The position numbers and the translations under genes were made by a program. The notes under the pieces are model-generated. The model saw only the letters and a list, made by a program, of their open reading frames with translations. It ran no database searches and had not been told where the DNA came from. Of a stretch of 64,000 nucleotides of DNA, positions 20,963 to 32,797 are shown one piece after another. Source of the DNA: Phanerochaete sordida. Its lineage: Eukaryota > Basidiomycota > Agaricomycetes > Polyporales > Phanerochaetaceae. Every line of letters starts with the position of its first letter. Position 1 is the stretch's first letter. The stretch lies in NCBI GenBank assembly GCA_019973155.2, contig BPQB01000003.1, positions 806,001-870,000 on the forward strand, given 5' to 3'.

Positions 20963-22519
20963 ATGAACACCACACTCTCCCCGAGCACCTCGCCCAAAAT
21001 AAAGCGCAAGATATCCGTCAGACGCCCTCGTGCAGGCTCACACCTCCCGCCCCTGACTCAGGAAAGCCATGACGCCGCCCTCCAAGCCATCCGTGCCTAC
21101 CTCCGAGGCCACACTACCTATGATTCCTTCCCAGTCAGTTTCCGCATGATCGTCCTCGATGCGAAGCTCGAGGTTAGGAAGGCTCTGCAGTGTCTTCTGT
21201 CAAATGGTGCGCACACCCCTTCATCGCTGCGCGCTCGATCTCATCTGCCCTCAGGTGTCGTGTCCGCGCCCCTCTGGAATAGCGAACAATCACGCTTCGC
21301 GGGCATGTTCACCGTCTCAGACATCATACATCTGATACAGTACTATTACAAGTCGTCTACCTACGAGGGCGCTGCCGCTGATGTAGAGACGCTGCGCTTA
21401 GAGTCATTGCGGGGTGAGTTGCCGTATGTCCTTGTCCTTTGTGCAGACAACTCAGCCGACAGTAGAAATCGAAAAGGAGCTGGGCGTAGAGCCTCCCCCA
21501 TTGCTTAGAGAGCATCCCTCCGCTACGCTTTACGAGGCATCCAAACGCCTGATACAGACGCATGCGCGGCGGCTGCCCTTGCTCGACCTCGATTCTGAGA
21601 CAGGGCACGAAGTCATCATATCTGTGCTAACTCAGTATCGTCTCCTGAAGTTCATCTCTATCAACGTGGGTTCCACGCTCTCGTCATATCATAATCTCCT
21701 CATCCTTTGTCCAGTGCGCGAGAGAGATTACACTACTGCACATGCCGTTGCGGAAGTTGGGCATTGGCACCTATGTCGCGAACTGGCCGCCGGCCGCTGA
21801 AACCAGCCCGGACGGAAATCCTTTCTACCCAATATCAACTGCCAGCATGACAACTCCGGTCTTTGACGTGGTACATATGTTCTCTGAGCGAGGCATTTCC
21901 GCCGTGCCGATCGTGGACGAGGAGGGTATCGTCGCCAACTTGTATGAGACCGTCGATGTGATAGTAAGTGCTACTCTCAGCATCGACATAGTCTACCATG
22001 TATTTAATTCGCTCCTTTCTTTAGACCCTCGTCCGCCTCGGCGCGTACCAGGCACTCGATCTTACTGTCTCGGAAGCCCTCAATCAGCGTACACCAGACT
22101 TTCCCGGTGTCGTTATCTGCACGTCTTCTGATTCTCTGGCCACCCTCATGCAACTAATCAAGAAGCGGCGAGTCCACCGTCTAGTGGTTGTTGAGGGCGA
22201 GGTACGTGTCTACGTCATTCGCAGAACCTCAGCGGCTCACGTTGTACAACAGGAAGAGGAGAGGAAGGGCGGGAAGAAGGGTCGCCTGCTGGGCATTATC
22301 ACCCTCAGCGACGTCCTCCGCTATATCATTGGAGAGACCTCCATTGGCGAGGTTGCAGAACCACCTGACGAGCCTTTGCCCACCCCCGCGACCACTCCGA
22401 CCGCAACAGCCCTCACGCACCCCGTTCAGCCACAAGAGCAGCCGCAAGAACCACCGCAGGAGCCGGCGCAGGAACACCCAGAGGAGGCCCCACAGCAACC
22501 TGAGGCAGAGGCTAGCTAG
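20963..22519 (+). CDS. SNF4: SNF1/AMPK gamma subunit with four CBS motifs
   Basis: Regulatory gamma subunit of the SNF1/AMPK energy-sensing kinase. The start MNTTLSPSTSPKIKRK is followed by AYLRGHTTYDSFPVSFRMIVLD, the usual N-terminal segment of the family (quoted here in part). CBS modules follow: ALQCLLSNGVVSAPLWNSE, FAGMFTVSDIIHLIQYYY, RRLPLLDLDSETGHEVIISV, then LTQYRLLKFISINC. Later come MTTPVFDVVHMFSERGISAV, PIVDEEGIVANLYETVDVI and the last module ending GIITLSDVLRYIIGE. The tail is a Pro/Gln/Glu-rich run after position 22360 with repeated QEP and QEH units, ending in TAG at 22517-22519. There are six or so introns. The Gln/Pro tail is longer than usual in yeasts and probably disordered. 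Confidence 0.9.
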
Positions 22520-22858
22520 TGTTCAGCGTGCACGACCATCGCATCACCACGCTTGTGTTCGGGCACGGCTGACATGTAATTCTAGTACTTCAATGCGCTG
22601 CGATCGTTGGATACCACTTGTAGTTATATCAGCTTTTCACATGTCGTACTCTGTATTGTCGCGCTGTCGGGGATTTCTATCTAATGTGCGCTGTTCTTGC
22701 ATTGCTTGTGCCTCGTCAGAGTGGGTCCGAGTCAAACCTATCGAAGGGAACGAGTTGGCGTGTCGAAAGCGTGCCCGCCACAAGACCGCGCTTGGGCGTC
22801 TCTATACCTCCGTCTTGACCACCACCCATTTCTCGTGCTCTCCTTCCGTACGCTCGCG
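22520..22858. other. Intergenic region before LSM1
   Basis: 339 nt between tandem plus-strand genes: 3' UTR of SNF4 and promoter of LSM1. Nothing else is supported. Confidence 0.5.
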
Positions 22859-23529
22859 ATGGACTCGCTGATACCGTTCACAACGTCCGGGTCTCTCGTG
22901 GATTGCGTCGACAGTACGTCTGTCACCAACATCCACAGTGCCGTACCACCCACCCATACAACCCTCATGCCTTGATCCATCCGCACCTGCGTCATTCCGC
23001 GTTACTTGCTGCGGCTCGCTCTGCGCCATGCTCCTGTCTCTCGTTGTGCCGCGTCCACAGGGAAGATGCTCGTGGTCCTTCGGGACGGCAGAAAGCTCCA
23101 GGGCGTCTTGAGGTCTTACGATCAGTTTGGTGAGTCTCATCAGTGCTATCGCGGGCTCTGGTCATGCTGACGGGCTTGTCGCGCAGCGAACCTTGTTCTT
23201 GAAGATACGGTGGAGCGCATATACCACCAAGACGTGTTTGCAGAGATGAAGCGCGGACTGTACCTCATCCGAGGAGAGAACGTAGTCCTGCTTGGCGAGA
23301 TTGTACGCGCCTCTCTCTCATGCGACCGCGCGTCCTGGCTGAATCGCGGCTTGGTTAGGACCTTGACCAAGAAGACGACGTGCCTCTCAGACAAGTGGAC
23401 TGGGAGTCCCTCGAGCCATACCACCAGAAAGACATTGCAGACAAGAAGGCGCGAGATGAGCACAAGGCAAACATCCTATTCGACAAGCACGGCTTCTGCA
23501 AAGAGGGCGGCGAAGGCGACGGCTACTAA
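22859..23529 (+). CDS. LSM1: LSm1, Sm-like subunit of the Lsm1-7 mRNA decay complex
   Basis: LSm1 belongs to the cytoplasmic Lsm1-7-Pat1 ring that binds 3' ends of deadenylated mRNA and promotes decapping. The four exons give about 137 residues: MDSLIPFTTSGSLVDCVD, then the Sm1 motif KMLVVLRDGRKLQGVLRSYD. Next come QFANLVLEDTVERIYH and the Sm2 motif GLYLIRGENVVLLGEIDLDQ. The C-terminal tail LRQVDWESLEPYHQKD is typical of LSm1 and separates it from other LSm proteins. The stop is TAA at 23527-23529. Splice joints restore VDRKMLVV, QFANLV and GEIDLD without gaps. Confidence 0.95.
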
Positions 23530-23931
23530 GGGAGCCCCCACCACTTTCTCCCGTCAATTCATCTTTCCTGGGATCGATTGAGCAGGGCTACAGTCTACCC
23601 TGGGTAGGGTGTTGCATCGTGTGATGCACCGGCTAGATTCATTACGCCGCGAGCCTTGTACTCATACACACATACCGCTGTAACATCACCATACTTGTTG
23701 CTTTCGTCTTCACACCGCAATTGATACTGTCAACACTGCTCGGTCCATGGCTACCTTTGGGATCAGATGACAGGGTGTCCGTATATATTGTACCACATGC
23801 TACTGCTACAAAATCACGAAGGGGATGGGGTATTACAGACATGGATGGCGCCTGGGTATATCTAGGTTTAGTGTCCGAGGAGGAGCTCGCAGGTCCTATG
23901 AATAAGTCCATATCGAGAGCGATCCGTATGG
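23530..23931. other. Convergent 3' intergenic region
   Basis: 402 nt between the LSM1 and SUR7-like stops. No coding or RNA signal is seen. Confidence 0.5.
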
Positions 23932-24760
23932 TTACGCCTTCCCAGACATGACGTGCAGCTTCGCCAGTGAGGACACAAGAGGAACAGCGTAGAAGGCGTA
24001 CGCGACATAGATCACTTTGCAAAAATCAGTTTTGAGGCCATATCAAGTCCTCGGTAGGTACACTCACTGATGAATCCATTGCTTGTCGCAGCAACCAAGG
24101 CGGGCGAGCCCTGGCCGCCCTTCAGTATAGCGTCGTTGAAGTCCTCCACGGCCTTCCCGAACCACATCCTCAAGACGAGGAAGCTCGTGAAGCCGATCAT
24201 AAAGCCGAGCAGCCCGATCCACGCAGTCGCACGCTGGACGTTCGGCGTGTCCATCGCACCGCCGAGCTTGGCTCCGAGCTTGCTGCGGAACGCGGTGAGC
24301 GTGAAGAGGATGAAGAAGATGACGGTGAAGCCCAAAGCGACGGCGATGAAGCCTGGCGTGGTCGTGGTGGGCGCGTTGATCAGAGTCGGCGCGGAGGACG
24401 GGAGGACGGACAAGTCTAGACGACGGCATCGAGTGTCAGGCGTGACTACGTAGGGAACGCAGCGGCAAGCGCACCGTAATGTGGGGAGGCTGTCGCCGGT
24501 TGACAGGCAACGTCCGCACCATTGTTTGAGCGCGAGCACGAGCCAAGGGCACCGAAGAATATGCTCGGACCATCGACATTATTCCCGCTGATGTCGGTGG
24601 GCTGAGTGAGGGACGTCGACGGCGTCACCGTCAGAAGTGCAACCTTCGTGGCGAGTACGAGGGAAGGGGCCAGGTAGGCGAGAACAATGAGGATGATGGA
24701 GGTGAGGGAGAGAAGGGGGGCGAGGTAAAGGTTTATAAACTTCGTGAGGCCGGTTATCAT
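23932..24760 (-). CDS. SUR7/PalI-family tetraspan membrane protein
   Basis: Four-helix plasma-membrane protein of the SUR7/PalI type; such proteins act in cortical eisosome domains or in ambient-pH sensing. The ATG at 24760 begins MITGLTKFINLYLAPLLSLT with the first helix (APLLSLTSIILIVLAYLAPS). An extracellular loop carries two Cys residues. Helices then follow in FIAVALGFTVIFFILFTLTA, WIGLLGFMIGFTSFLVLRMW and MIYVAYAFYAVPLVSSLAKL. Two introns are spliced: one restores SPHYDLSVLP, the other NGFIMIYVAY. TAA is at 23932-23934. About 235 residues. The family call rests on topology and loop arrangement, so the exact subgroup is uncertain. Confidence 0.65.
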
Positions 24761-25756
24761 GGCTGCAATATTACTGAGGTAGTTTGTTAGGTAGTTGGTA
24801 GTCAGGCGTGGCTGGGTGGGCCGAGGGCGAGTTATAACGAGAAAGTAAGAGTGCTCGTCTTGAGTTCGTAAGGACCGTGACTTCTGCGAGATAAAAATAA
24901 GATCTGCCCAGCAGAGAAATGTCAGCACCGGTACTCTGCCCGTCGAGGAAGGTTGAGAAGGGATGGGTACAACCTCGCTGTGAAGCTCACCTATTATATA
25001 CCGCGAGACGTTGCCGTTTGTCGTTCCACGCGAGGAGTCCGTTAGAGCCTGGAACGTCCATTCCAAAAGCACAATAATGGCCTCCCTGTTTTAGGTGTAG
25101 GCAACGCCTCAAATCGCTACAGCGTACAAGCGTTAACATAAGAGCACCGTAACGAGGACGAACGCTGTCATTGTTCTCTGCATTGTTCGTCGGCAATCCA
25201 AGCGCGCATGGACGCATCGCATCGTCGTGGCGCAGACAGCCTTCGCTGAGGGGAATCGGGATGTGCATATTGAGTGTCGCTTTGGTTTCTTGTGGGATAG
25301 TAGACTCGCAAGAAGCAATGTCACAGGGCCGGGACCAACCACTGGTTTGGCTGAGTCGCAGCTCAGCTTTGCCTCGTACTGTTACAGTAAAATCTAGATA
25401 TTGACCTAAGCAGTGAGCATATGCAATCGCGTCAGGAAACTGTCGCTCATAGTATCTGGGTGAGAGCGTACGTACTGTGGCGAGCCGATGGCTGGCTCGT
25501 ATGATCCACCCGAGCTCCCAACCCACGCGGTGCAACCAATTGGAACCATATCCGAAATTCAGATCTAGACGATGCCTGGCTCACAGAGTTACTACTGGCA
25601 GGCCATTTACTGATTACGACTTTGCAGACAAGCCTGCAGACATTGTAGGTGACCTGTGCAGTGTGACCGCGCAGAGCGTAGGGGAAGGGCGGCATGCGTG
25701 GCGTCGTCGCCGATACTGTTGCGCTCTATAAGTACCCAATTCCATTTACCCCTTAA
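24761..25756. other. Intergenic region between SUR7-like gene and tRNA-Ser
   Basis: About 1 kb. Minus-strand frames here are not supported by motifs or splice sites. It holds the SUR7-like promoter and 5' flank of the tRNA. No repeats seen. Confidence 0.5.
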
Positions 25757-25851
25757 GCTGATATGGCCGAGTCGTTAAGGCGAGTGATTTGAATTCTCGT
25801 TCAAACATCACTTGGGCATTGCCCGCGTAGGTTCAAATCCTGCTGTCAGCG
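25757..25851 (+). tRNA. tRNA-Ser(UGA) with 13-nt intron
   Basis: A full cloverleaf can be drawn. The acceptor GCTGATA pairs with TGTCAGC, with discriminator G at 25851. The D-arm is GCC/GGC. The anticodon stem AGTGA (25783-25787) pairs with TCACT, and the anticodon TGA is at 25790-25792. Between the stems are 20 nt, which fits a 7-nt loop plus a 13-nt intron just 3' of the anticodon, the standard nuclear position. The long variable arm (TGGGC ATT GCCC) and G discriminator are class II serine features. The T-arm is GTAGG TTCAAAT CCTGC. A run of seven T at 25864-25870 is a good Pol III terminator. UCA codons would be read. Confidence 0.93.
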
Positions 25852-25863
25852 TTTCCTTTTCGA

Positions 25864-25870
25864 TTTTTTT
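25864..25870 (+). terminator. Pol III terminator of tRNA-Ser
   Basis: Seven consecutive T residues start 13 nt after the tRNA 3' end; an earlier T4 run lies at about 25856-25859. Confidence 0.7.
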
Positions 25871-25962
25871 GCCGCGCATTTTCGTCATTTCTTGCGCGTG
25901 CAAGGCTCGCGACTGCTCTTGAGCTTGAACTTCAACTACCTTCATCACTACTGCGCTGCTCA

Positions 25963-27185
25963 ATGTCGCTAGAAGCCATTCTGCGAGGGTCATCTTCCTC
26001 TCCTACCTCCTTTGTTGCTTTCCAGTCGTCCGCAGCACAGTCCAGTCTGCCGCTACTCCGTTCGCTGCTCGCGCAGACGCGGTCGCGCGTGGTGCTTTGC
26101 AACGTTCTCTACCCGCTGAGGGTGCTCGTGGATGAAGTGCCCGGTGAGCGAGTGGATATCATAGACTGCACTGCAGATATCCCGGGATACAGTGACCATG
26201 GCGGAGACTGCAGAGAACGTCTCTTGTCTGCCGTCAGAGTGGGTAAGCAGTATCTGAACAGTACTTCACATCGGCTAATGCGTATACATACAGTTGAACC
26301 CTCCCAGCCCTTGACTGTGGTCATCGACTCGCTAGACACGCTGTTGGCCAACTTGCATTCCAAGGCAGCAGTCCATGCCTTCCTGTCAGCGATCATGAGT
26401 GTCATCTCTACTCGCCCAAGTAAGCCTGCATATCATTGAACTCGGTACCGACGATGCTAATTAAGACCGCGCATCGATAGGCTCTCGCTTGGTCGTTCAC
26501 GCTCTTGCGCCTTCTGCGCTTCCTGTGCTTGCGTATCTCATCCCTCCAGCCTTCTCCTCTTCTCTCGTACATATCACGGCACACACACCTGCCCTCCTCG
26601 TGCACCTAGCGCACTCCCTGTCTACTCCACCACCTCCCCTGTCACCACCGGAGAAGTTCTGGAACGTGTTCTTGCCTATAGCCTCGCGGCCATTTGACGT
26701 CGAGGAGCTCGCTTTTGGGAACGCAGGTGAAGGGAGTGGTGCGTCGAACGAAGTCGTAGTAGAGGTGCTTGTGCGAGGCGATAGCGGCGACAATACTGGA
26801 AGAAGACGTAAAGGTGTTGAGAGAACGCTTGAAGGCTGGGTCGCCAGTAAAGCAGCAGCATGCGAACTCAACGATCTACCAAGCTTGCGATCAATCTACA
26901 CGGGCAAGTCACCCTCCGTGGAGGTGAGTCGAGCTCAACTTTACCGCAAAGAAACTCGTCTTCATAAGTATGTACCAGTCTGCTACAACCCCAGACCCGA
27001 CACACAACATGTCTTTCAATCTCACGCTCACAGCTGAGCAGCAACAGTCAAGGACACAAGTACCTCTGCCATACGCGCACACCGGAGGTGCCGCACCAGC
27101 AGCGCAGACGAGTGCGATCCTGTACGACCCGGACTCGGCAGACGATATCGACGACGACGACCCCGACGAAGACCTTGACATCTGA
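25963..27185 (+). CDS. ELP5: Elongator subunit Elp5
   Basis: Elp5/Iki1 forms the Elp4-5-6 RecA-like ring of Elongator, the complex that modifies wobble uridines in tRNA. The start MSLEAILRGSSSSPTSFVAF at 25963 leads to SRVVLCNVLYPLRVLVDEV and the strand TVVIDSLDTLLANL. The C-terminal part contains VERTLEGWVASKAAACE. The diagnostic tail is DPTHNMSFNLTLTAEQQQ then VPLPYAHTGG, and it ends in an Asp-rich run. Four exons; introns start near 26245, 26417 and 26921 with normal GT-AG ends. About 330 residues. It is convergent with the Spp1/CFP1 gene (110 nt between stops) and lies just downstream of a tRNA-Ser gene, which is probably coincidental. Confidence 0.88.
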
Positions 27186-27295
27186 CCTGTACTATTCAAT
27201 TTACTGTGTAGCCTTACCAGTCATCGATATATGAATAACCTCGCCACAGCGGTCAAGCGAGAACAGAGATGGAGTGTATATGAAGAGGATACAGT

Positions 27296-30200
27296 CTATC
27301 GCGCATCGACTTTTCTCTTCTTCCCCTTCTTCTCTGTGTATTCTATACCATTCACCCCGTTCAGCTTAGGCAAGCCGTCCACGTCGCCACTGTGACCTAG
27401 CGTGCCTCCCTGCACACCGTTGAGCGAGTGGTTTGTGTCCGAGCGTGCCGCATGTGAGTCCAAAGCCGTGTCTGGACGATGCGAGTTTGCCGCGGTGTCG
27501 GGATGAGCACTTTGAATATCCTCGATGCGTTTCCTGATTTCGCGCTCGCGCGTCGTCAGCCTCTCCAGCTCGGCTTCGTAAAGCTCTTTCTCCAGGTCCA
27601 TCTCGGCCTGTCGAAGCTTTTGCCACCTGCGATCCATCGATAAGTTTTGGCGGTATAGGTGAGAAGAGGCCATACGCACCCAGCATGCCGGTCGCATTTC
27701 CGTTTTCCTGTACACCACCAACCACCGTCGTCCACTTGATCGTCGATACTCATCTCGTCTCCGCCACGCATTTCGATACGTTCGTATGCGTCCAGGACAT
27801 CAGCCCCGTATTCCCTCACCTCATCGCTGGACCAGAGCAATCTGCCGTCCCAGCCACATTCCCCATGCCGCTCTGCCCTCTGTGCGGCATAACCAAGCAC
27901 GGCCTCGCGCCAAACGACAATTTCGTCGTCGGTCTTGAGCTCATCTCGTCTGCTAGAGATCTTGTTGAGCTGGACTTCGAGACGGGCAATGAGCCGCACG
28001 TGCTTCGGTACGCGAGGCACGACGATCTCGGTGAGTGGTTCGCCCTTGTCGTCGAGCCCATCGAGCATGCGGAGCACGACCGCCTCGCGTTGCCCAGCAC
28101 TCTTCACGCCCTCCCATAAGCCGCGCATGCTCTCCTCTTCTTTGATCTCCTTGCTCGCCTTCGCCACATTCCTGGCACTGTCTCGCGCGAAACGCTCGAT
28201 CCGTTCACGCATATACCGAACGCCACACTCGTCCGAGCAATACTTCGAGAATGCGCCTCTGGCAGGCTTATGGCAAGCGTGCTGGGAAGCGGGTCGTGCA
28301 TGAGCAAGCCCTGCCAGACAGCGTTTTTTGTAGGTCGTTCGGAGAGGTAGGTGAGGGTTGTCTGCACAATACAGTTAGTCTCTATTCAAGCGTCCAAGAG
28401 GGCAGACGTACTGGCGACACAAATCGGACATATGAATTGGTCCACCAGATCGACCTCCAAGTCTGGCATCTTCACGCACTGTGTATGATACCATTCATCG
28501 CACCTATGCAGAGTTTAGAAGACGCACACGACTGAGCGGCTGCAGTACTCACCGGTCGCACGCGATCATGACACGATCTTCGTCGTACGGAGTTCGGCAT
28601 ATGCAGTAAAGCCTGTCGTCCACTTCTTGCTCGTCCTCAACTTTCTCTTCTTTCTCATCTGGCATCTGTTGGCCTGAACGCTTCCTGGCTGACGCCTCGC
28701 CCTCGCCCGGCATCACAGATGTCGATCGACTGCGCGATGCACCGGCTGCCGCAGACACAGCGCGCTTCGCGGTTAAGCTTCCCTGCGCCTTCTTGCTCTT
28801 GCCTGCGGCTGTGGGCGCGTCGCTTAGATTCGGCGTAGGATGGGGGGACGCCGCAGGAGTCGCGGAGCGCTCCTTCACGAGCGAAGGTCTCGCCTTAGTT
28901 TTATTGGTCGACCCGGTCTTCGCTCGAGACTTAGCCTGCGCCTTCTTCTACATGGCTTAATGTCAGCGGATATCACGAATCACAGCATAGATGATCTACC
29001 TTAGAAGCCTCCTTCACCTTGCTGGACCCGCTAGTCCCGAGAACAGAGGTAGGGCCGGGGGTCACAGACGGCGTCACAGATGTGGCGGCTGGCACAGACG
29101 TCGATGGGTCGCTTTCATCCTTGCCCTTGCGTACCATAGAGCTTTCGCGTAGCTGGCTGACGGCTCTGCTTCCAGGCGGAGGCATGGGGGTGTTCAGTTC
29201 AGATGTAGATGAGGCCACAAGAGCGCTGTGCCCAGCTCCCTTCACGGCGTGCTTGGGCACCTCTCGACTGAGACTGGACCCGATCGAAGGAGAGTGGGAG
29301 TGATCCGAACCATGCTTTCCCCTTCGCTCATCCTCACCATCGTCCAACAGGGCGAGCAACTCGTCTTCCACATCCATGTCTACCTTCTCCTGCACCTCAC
29401 GTTTGGGCTTGGGCCTGGGTCTCGGCTTGGGCTTGGGCTTGACGGGCGGCGGCGATGCGCGCGCGTCGTCTTGAAGAGTCCGTTCGAGTTCAGTGTCAAG
29501 ATCTAGGTCTGTGGTTGTGGCCTGAGTTTGCGTGGCCGGGCTTGCAGGCAGAAGACGCGTGATGGAGCTTTCGAGTGGCTCGGGCGACCGCTTTGTTACG
29601 AGCGGAACATCCTCGAGCTCCGCTTCAAGCATCTCTAGAGGCGTCGGGCTTCGACTACGCCCAACGGACAGTCTCCTGGAAGACGAGGCGTGCCGCTGTT
29701 CTTCAGACGAACCAGGCGGCTTCTGACGATGATGTGTCGCGTCGCCGTCTGGAGTTCTTGCACGGTGTGATGCTAAGGTAGCTGACTTCGCGACCGGCAA
29801 CGCCTTGCTCGACTCAGTCTCTCCAAATTGTTCCAAAAACCAGTCGTCTGTGTCGTCCTTCTTGTCACCTTTCTTGTCGCCTCTAATACTGTCCACCGGC
29901 TTGACCGAGTGCTTCGGCTTCGGCTTCGGCTTAGGCCTCTCCTTCGACTTGCCCGCATCTACGCCATCCAGTTTCCCCTTCTTAACCTTGGGCTTGGTAT
30001 CGTGTGCCTGCTTCTCGCCAGGCAGAGAGATTGAAGGTACCACAGGGCTGTCAAGGGCCTCGGTTTTAAGAGGTAGACTATCGAGGTGGACACTGGATGT
30101 ATGTCGTAGACTGTCATCCGGGAACGGAGGACCATGGGCAGTAGCGGGTATGGGTGCAGGGGACGGTGGTCTTGCGCTGCGCGGCTGCGCTGGCGAATAC

Positions 30201-31743
30201 AATGCCTCCGCTGCTGAAGGCAGTCCCAGCGAGGTGGTTGGCGCCGTAGGTGCTACCTCAACGGGCTCAGGTTCACGAAGGCCTGCCAATTGGACTTGCA
30301 TGGCATCATCGCTGACGGGCTGGGGAGCAGGAAGCGCGTGCACTCCTACCATAGATGGAGACTGGACGGAACGTGCGGGAGACACTGAGCTGCGACGTCG
30401 CTTCGATGGAGGTTGAATCACAGTATCATTCGTGATCTCGTCTGTGCTAGGGAGTCGCGCATCATGCGCAACATCCCGAGCAGGGAGCGGGAAGGCAACA
30501 TGGTGTGAAGGAGGGATAGGCGCAAGGAGTGGACTTCTGTACGGCTGCGACGGCGAAAACGAGGTTGCGCGTGCGCTAGAAGGGGTGTCTGGTACTGGAT
30601 GTTCTTGATGGTGGATTGTGCTCGTCGACTCAACGGATCGACTCACCCCAGGACTTGACGCGAGTCTTGAGACTGACTGTGGAAGGACCGGACTGGTTAC
30701 TGGGACTGCCCAGCTTGAGGAGCTCTCAAACTCAGTAGCTTTCTCCCCGCCCAACCGTTGCCTTTCCTGCGTTGCAGCCTGAACTAACGCCTCCAACCCT
30801 TCCATGCCCGAGCTTTGGTACAAGCTCGCTCTTGCAGTCGTCGGAGACAACACTGGCGAGTTCAGTATATGGGGCAACGACGCAGCAGACGCGCGGGGAG
30901 GGGGCGTTGAGTCGACCAAAAGTGAGGAGATGGTGTGCCGCGACTGGGCAGGCGAACGGTGGATCGTGTTTGATGGCGTCTGATGGGTAGAAGATGAGGG
31001 CGCGGAAAACTCTGGGCTCGATGCCGAAGTAAGGGTCTGCTGGAGGGTGTGCCGTGGGGACAATGATGAGAGAAGGGATGGATAGATACTCTGTTCCGGC
31101 GAATGAGAAGTTTGCCGACGCGTCGCGGCGTATCCTGCGAACGGAGAATGTGGGGGCGAAGCAACGAACGATCTATCTAGAGAAGACAAAGGCAGGGTCA
31201 GTTCATATTCACTGCTGTCCACCTCGACAATACCGTCGAGTACGAACATTCAGCAGGCCTGTAGGTACCTCCTTGTTCTGGACGATGCTCAGCCGTCCGC
31301 TCCGGGGTGATGTACGTTGCATGAACAGATCCAGAGGAAGGTCTTCGCGAGAACGAATGCATGACTTCTCCAGGATGCTCATGCGACGCCTGATATGCAA
31401 TACTGCCTGTCCCCTCGGTGTAGCTGTTCAAAGCAACTTCTCTGAAACTCCGTCGCGACATTGAAGGAAAGGGAGGTGGTTCATGATTGAGGGAGCTTGG
31501 TGAGGGAGTACGCCGCCCATGATGTGCACCAACAGAGGCTGGCATAGGAGTTGGTACCACTTGAGCCGTAGGACTTGCCCATGATGAGATTGGAGAGAAC
31601 TTGGGCGAGGGGGTATGGCTGCCTTGCAAAGCCGTATCGACAGTGGGAGTGCGTGTGGCAGACTCAGGAGAATGACTAGTGGTGGCCGATCCCGAGTCGT
31701 CAGCGCAGAGCAGGGAGGAGATGGCCAGTCGCCGAGAGGCCAT
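27296..31743 (-). CDS. SPP1: Spp1/CFP1-type COMPASS subunit with PHD finger and very long N-terminal extension
   Basis: PHD-finger subunit of the Set1/COMPASS histone H3K4 methyltransferase. The PHD finger is split by an intron: LYCICRTPYDEDRVMIACDR, then CDEWYHTQCVKMPDLEVDLV and DQFICPICV. Downstream is the CFP1 C-terminal zinc-binding segment (CLAGL, then CHKPARGAFSKYCSDECGVR). The coiled region IARLEVQLNKISSRRDELK and the motif KCDRHAGWQKLRQAEMDLEK follow. TAG is at 27296-27298. Upstream, the same frame continues by splicing KEASK to KKAQAKSRAK into a Ser/Pro-rich exon of about 735 codons, then a first exon from ATG 31743 (MASRRLAISSLLCADDS). The first-exon junction is the least certain: donor near 31307, acceptor near 31196. 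Total is about 1,370 residues, of which only the last 420 or so are recognisable. No CXXC finger is visible. Confidence 0.8.
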
Positions 31744-32797
31744 AGTAGAAGCGGAATCGACCACTGAAGACACGGAAGGTCGGCAATCTATAATGTTGAA
31801 GGCACGGCGTCACTAGAATTGCCGTCCCAGGAGCAAGATGGTGGGTGTCGTAGGTAGAGCGTGAGCGGCCGAGGAAAGGGCGCCGTCGCTGCCGTCCACA
31901 TCCATCGTCGACAACACGCAAGCAACGACAGAAGGCACAGCATACAGTAACGCATGTCGTCAGCTCTGAACATTTGGCAGACCTTGAAAGCATGTTATCA
32001 CATGAAGACTGCAGCGACTGAATTGCGTGAAATATGATGCCGAGGAGCTAAGGCAAGGCTGATGAACACTGCATACAGCTGCATACTAGCGTGCAAAGCA
32101 CGCATCATATACCAAAAGCACCGACCTTCTGTCACGAACTAGTAGGGCCAGTGGAAGCATTGTAAACGGCAGTGGCAGCGAGCAAAGGCAACTAGCTTGT
32201 TGCAGTCCAGTCCAAAAGCATGGCACGCCAAAAGGAGATCCAATTATACAGATAACGAGATGTACAACGAGACATTGCGACGTAACTCACGCAGCGGCCA
32301 CGAAGAGCACACTGCTAAGACAAAGTGTCCCATCTACGAGAGCACGAGCCCGCCGCACCCAAGTCTCATCATTCGCACCGACGGCACTCTAGTTCTCCAG
32401 CCTTTTATGACGGTCTCAAGGTCCTCGGCCCACACCAGTCCTGCGAACAGGCGGGCGAGCCATCGTCGAGATGCTTTTGAAGGCTACGAACGGCGTCAGC
32501 AAGGTGTAGTCGGCGAGAACGGAGGCAGCGAGACTGACCTGTGTTTTGCGTTAAGGAAGTCGGGATGCCCGCGCTTCGGCTTTATAGGGCGGGCATAAAC
32601 TGTACAGCGGTCGGGGAGTGGCTTGACTAGGACCCCGTGAGCACGGGGTTCCAGGAGAGTGCCGGGGTCCCGTCCACCCCCGAGCCGCGGTCGCTACAGA
32701 CAAACGCAGGAAAAGGTCGTTTCCTGTCAGCGCTCGCCGTCTGCACAACAGCCCACACAGCAAACAGGGATTGTCCGATAAAAGGGCCCCGTCCAAA
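31744..32797. other. Divergent promoter region, SPP1 and STM1-like genes
   Basis: 1,054 nt between two divergent ATGs. No protein-coding frame is supported. It carries an exact inverted repeat near the STM1-like start, listed separately. Confidence 0.55.
32632..32649. promoter_or_regulatory. Inverted repeat upstream of the STM1-like gene
   Basis: ACCCCGTG and CACGGGGT are perfect inverted 8-mers separated by AG. They lie about 150-165 nt upstream of the ATG at 32798. A dimeric transcription factor site is plausible; no factor can be named from sequence alone. Confidence 0.4.

Noticed and set aside
25757..25851. Reading the tRNA as tRNA-Leu
   Set aside because: The long variable arm alone would allow it, but the anticodon TGA and discriminator G both indicate serine.
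29400..29945. Lys-Pro-coding repeats as a microsatellite or mobile element
   Set aside because: They are short degenerate repeats inside an open coding exon, with no flanking repeats or target-site duplication.
31198..31773. Separate gene upstream of the PHD protein
   Set aside because: Its frame can be joined to the next exon by a normal GT-AG intron, and no stop/promoter structure separates the two; the junction is nevertheless the least certain in that model.
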